Source of the DNA: Tubulinosema ratisbonensis
Taxonomy: Eukaryota > Microsporidia > Tubulinosematidae
Assembly: GCA_004000155.1 (NCBI GenBank)
Contig: RCSS01000631.1
Coordinates: 1-10,414 of the forward strand
Direction: 5' to 3'
Length of the DNA stretch: 10,414 bases
The translations under genes were made by a program, and so were the position numbers. Below, one piece after another: positions 8,079 through 10,414 of the stretch (positions are counted from its first letter, which is position 1; the number at the start of each line of letters is the position of its first letter). Below the pieces are notes generated by a model that saw nothing but the letters and a program-made list of their open reading frames with translations, ran no database searches and was not told the DNA's origin.

Positions 8079-8082
8079 CCCC
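8079..8082 (+). promoter_or_regulatory. CCCC start-site motif
   Basis: The start reads aaaaaataCCCCATG. The C run abuts the ATG as in the other family members and selects the first Met over the one at residue 5. Confidence 0.7.
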
Positions 8083-8505
8083 ATGCACATTTTAATGATA
8101 CTTTTTTTCTTTAATATACATAAATTTACCGAATTCCCAATTGTAACAAAACTTAGTAATATATCAAAAGATCTTGATTGTTTTGGGTCGGATAAATACA
8201 AAAAAGCTATAAATGATTTGTATGCTATATACTATAAAATAAAAGAAGTTTCATTAGAAACATTTAAAAAGATTTATAGTGACGGTTTGTCGGCTAGTTA
8301 TAAAGATCCAGGGTTTCTACCTGGCAGATTATGTAATCTTTTGGATAGTTTAAGTGAAATAATCCGAAAAAAGCTAAATGGTGAACCTAGATTCAACCAT
8401 GATAAATTTATTCAAGAACTTGATGTTTTATTAGATAAAAATATAATTTTTATTGAAATACCTCAACTTAAGGATAGATTTATTAAAATCACCAACCAAA
8501 TATAA
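8083..8505 (+). CDS. Small secreted protein, tandem family copy 2
   Basis: A 140-residue protein, unrecognised outside this family. Residues 1-12 (MHILMILFFFNI) are strongly hydrophobic and serve as a short signal-peptide-like segment. The rest is charged and mostly helical, with one Pro/Gly-rich turn (KDPGFLPG, 74-81) just before LC (83-84). It has exactly two cysteines, C33 and C84, at the same positions as in the copy at 10144, so a disulfide joining the N-terminal and central helices is plausible. Residues 1-90 align with the 10144 copy without a gap, with 29 identities by my count; the best block is TKL-x-N-x-S-x-DLDC (22-33). The C-terminal 56 residues align with the 5849 copy. Start and end are supported by CCCC before the ATG and AATAAA over the stop. 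A minus-strand frame at 7995-8201 is an overlap artefact. Function is unknown; secretion is inferred. Confidence 0.9.
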   Translation: MHILMILFFFNIHKFTEFPIVTKLSNISKDLDCFGSDKYKKAINDLYAIYYKIKEVSLETFKKIYSDGLSASYKDPGFLPGRLCNLLDSLSEIIRKKLNGEPRFNHDKFIQELDVLLDKNIIFIEIPQLKDRFIKITNQI

Positions 8506-8509
8506 TAAA
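8504..8509 (+). terminator. Polyadenylation signal overlapping the stop codon
   Basis: AATAAA begins at the second base of the TAA stop (8503-8505). It has nearly the same geometry as at 6270-6275. Confidence 0.6.
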
Positions 8510-10140
8510 TTATATTGATAAAAGAAATTTTATATCAATAATTTATTTTATAAATTAAATTTATCCAATTTTTGACTACCTTCTCTTAAAAATATAATTT
8601 ATATTAAATTTTTAAAATATAAAGTGATAAAGTTAAATTGTAAGAGACTTACCCAGCTGTATTTTAAACATATATTTAATATTACTCATTTATTTAAACC
8701 CATCTCTCCTTTTTAAAACTTTTAATGAAATGCATTTTTTTTGAGTAATTAATCAAAGATTTAAGTTTATCTTCTGTTATCATGATTACATTTTAATAAA
8801 ATATCTGGACCATAAACATTTTTTGAAACTATTAATCATATTTATTTGAAATCATAATTTTTCCTTTTCCTGTTCTTTGAATCGAGAACATATAATGAAA
8901 TTGCTGTCATCTTTGACTAATAAGTTTAACTTAATTACTTTTCCTTGTTACACCTCTCTTGCAAAATTTGTGATTTGAGCTAATTTGAGTAAAGCGCACA
9001 GTTCAAAATTTATTTAATAATAGGTTAAATTTTTATAATTACATCAATGATACCTACAAAAAAAAACTAAGTGTATTTGAGAAAAATGAAAGTTTGAACA
9101 CTTTTTTATTAAAAATACTTGATGTTTGAGAACCTTTAATTTTTTATGATAGAATATTTTTATTGAAATAGATGGCGCTATATTTATTTTCATACAACTA
9201 ATTTATTTTATGATTAATTCTTTTATCCAAAATAATCCAGGCGCGTATAAAGTTTTCTTAACAAATTGTGTAATACATCGCAATTTATTACATTCTTGAA
9301 TTTTTTTAATAAACTCGTCAAATGTTACTATTTTTATTTGTATTATTTTTCTATGATGTTCTCTTTAAAATGTTAAATTATAAATTTTTTTTGTGAAATA
9401 CATTTTATAATATTACAAAAAAATTTGATATATAATGTATACACGTCAAATCATCAAATAAATTTTATTGCTTAATATTCAAAATATAAATGTAGCAAAA
9501 ATGATGGAAAAAAGAATTTTCTTAAAATTAAAAACTTTAAAATTATTAAAACTACAGAAAAAAATTTTTTAACAGAAGAAATAATTTATTGTCGAGTTGA
9601 AACCACAAAGAATTTTTTTTAATATTAATATAGATATATTAATAAATCATTAACCATTGAATTAAAAATGACTTATAAAATTTTATATGAATAATCTTCA
9701 AAAAAAATTTAAAATTTTTATAAATTTTGTACTTTTTTAAATTATGATTCATTTTATCTTGCAGATAAAAAAAGACCAACCAATTACTGAAAAATAAAAG
9801 TATAATACAATGAAAGAGTAAAGGTTGTTTTTATGATGAACAGTCATTTAAAACACAATCAACAAAGATTTATAATAAATTAAAACAACGTAGTGCAGAA
9901 AAATTTTAAAAAATTAAATTATGAATTTTAATATTAATAATATTGCAGAGCAATGCTGATTTATTTAAAGAGATTTTTTGCTTACTCTAGTTTATTCAAA
10001 AATTTCTAATAACTCATTTAAATAATTAAATTTTGACTTTTATTTACTAAAATAACACTTAAATTAAAAACTTGATTTACTTCTTAATCAAATTAAAATT
10101 TTCTGAGAACAACTTAATTTATATTATGTCTTAATAACAA
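8510..10140. other. Gene-free spacer between family copies 2 and 3
   Basis: About 1.6 kb with no reading frame above chance length, no RNA gene signature, and no copy of the dispersed repeat that I could find. The only element I can suggest is a weak version of the family's upstream box near 10084. Confidence 0.55.
10084..10096 (+). promoter_or_regulatory. Possible upstream box of third family gene
   Basis: ttaatcaaattaa lies 60 nt before the ATG and resembles ttatcaaaaat with one inserted base. In such AT-rich DNA a match this loose is weak; it is listed only because the position fits. Confidence 0.25.
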
Positions 10141-10143
10141 CCC
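10141..10143 (+). promoter_or_regulatory. CCC start-site motif
   Basis: The start reads taataacaaCCCATG, with CCC directly before the ATG, as in the other three family copies. Confidence 0.7.
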
Positions 10144-10414
10144 ATGTTTCTTTATTTACTATTCTCTTTCGTAAACACTAGTAAGGTATCAGATTCAAAA
10201 TTCATTACAAAACTTTTCAACTTATCAACTGATTTAGACTGTTACGATCAACAGAAAATAAATGAGGCTAGAAGACAAGGTATTGATATTTACACCAAGC
10301 TAACAAAATTACATTTGAGCGAAATTCAAGACATATTTTTTGAAGGAAAAAGACAACAATTAGGCGATAAAAATTTTTTACAAGGTCAGCTATGTTTTTT
10401 ATGGAATAATTTAG
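10144..10414 (+). CDS. Small secreted protein, tandem family copy 3 (cut by window edge)
   Basis: A 90-codon open frame running off the right edge, so about 50 residues are missing if it has family length. Residues 1-13 (MFLYLLFSFVNTS) form a signal-peptide-like segment. The body matches the copy at 8083 position for position, with TKL at 22-24, N-x-S-x-DLDC at 26-33, K38, IY at 49-50, K52, I64, G68, FL-x-G at 78-81 and LC at 83-84. It shares the first two residues MF and the T12-S13 pair with the 5849 copy. Its only cysteines so far are C33 and C84. The CCC next to the ATG fixes the start. The broken copy at 3253 resembles this gene most in its first two-thirds. Confidence 0.87.
   Translation, partial: MFLYLLFSFVNTSKVSDSKFITKLFNLSTDLDCYDQQKINEARRQGIDIYTKLTKLHLSEIQDIFFEGKRQQLGDKNFLQGQLCFLWNNL

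Larger units (their letters stand above)
6276..8082. other. Gene-free spacer between family copies 1 and 2
   Basis: No gene is visible. A 70-codon minus-strand open stretch (6324-6536) has TTG at its start and is of chance length. The spacer contains the longest copy of the dispersed repeat (about 7213-7440), a 13-base direct repeat ttactattgtatg at 7587-7599 and 7665-7677, and the upstream box of the next gene at 8015. Confidence 0.55.

Noticed and set aside
7995..8201. 68-codon minus-strand frame
   Set aside because: Overlaps the start of family copy 2 and has no support of its own.
1..10414. tRNA, rRNA, CRISPR or spliceosomal intron
   Set aside because: No T-loop-like box, rRNA-like GC-rich block, regularly spaced repeats or interrupted coding frame with plausible splice sites was seen. 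A gtaag-like word near 3364 lies in the dead gene and is not supported as a splice site.

Overview
The window looks like nuclear DNA of a microsporidian, probably one of the gene-sparse, very AT-rich ones (roughly one-fifth G+C by eye). Four lines of evidence agree. (i) The one recognisable housekeeping gene is a eukaryotic protein phosphatase 1 catalytic subunit with no introns. (ii) Four gene starts carry a CCC or GGG triplet 0-3 nt before the ATG, the start-site signature described for microsporidia. (iii) All four complete genes have AATAAA overlapping the stop codon or beginning 1-2 nt after it, as in microsporidia with very short 3' ends. (iv) Several open reading frames begin with signal-peptide-like segments and match no family I know. 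Species cannot be told from this; long AT-rich spacers resemble genomes such as Edhazardia or Anncaliia, but that is only a comparison.

Layout. 1-600: no gene; two partial, decayed copies of a dispersed repeat. 608-1564 (-): PP1. 1744-2400 (+): an extremely hydrophobic 218-residue ORF, divergent from PP1 across a 179-bp spacer. 2407-3252: no gene; an inverted copy of the repeat. 3253-about 3676 (+): a broken gene not visible as an ORF. 5849-6274, 8083-8505 and 10144 to the window edge (+): three intact small secreted-protein genes. The spacers between them are 1.6-2.2 kb and mostly featureless; the spacer at 6276-8082 holds the longest repeat copy.

The main discovery is that the three small genes are paralogues, and the broken gene at 3253 is a fourth, dead copy. 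They lie head to tail at start-to-start spacings of about 2.6, 2.2 and 2.1 kb, and the array runs off the right edge. All encode (or once encoded) a protein of about 140 residues with a short hydrophobic N-terminus and then a charged, mostly helical body. The second and third copies align without a gap over 90 residues (29 identities by hand). The first and second align without a gap over their last 56 residues (18 identities). All copies have CCC directly before the ATG, and a TTATCA-like box lies 52-68 nt upstream. This reads as a birth-and-death family of candidate secreted, host-facing proteins of unknown function.

Nothing ties PP1 functionally to the array. All alignments here were done by eye, so counts are approximate at the edges; functions of the small secreted family and of the hydrophobic ORF are unknown.
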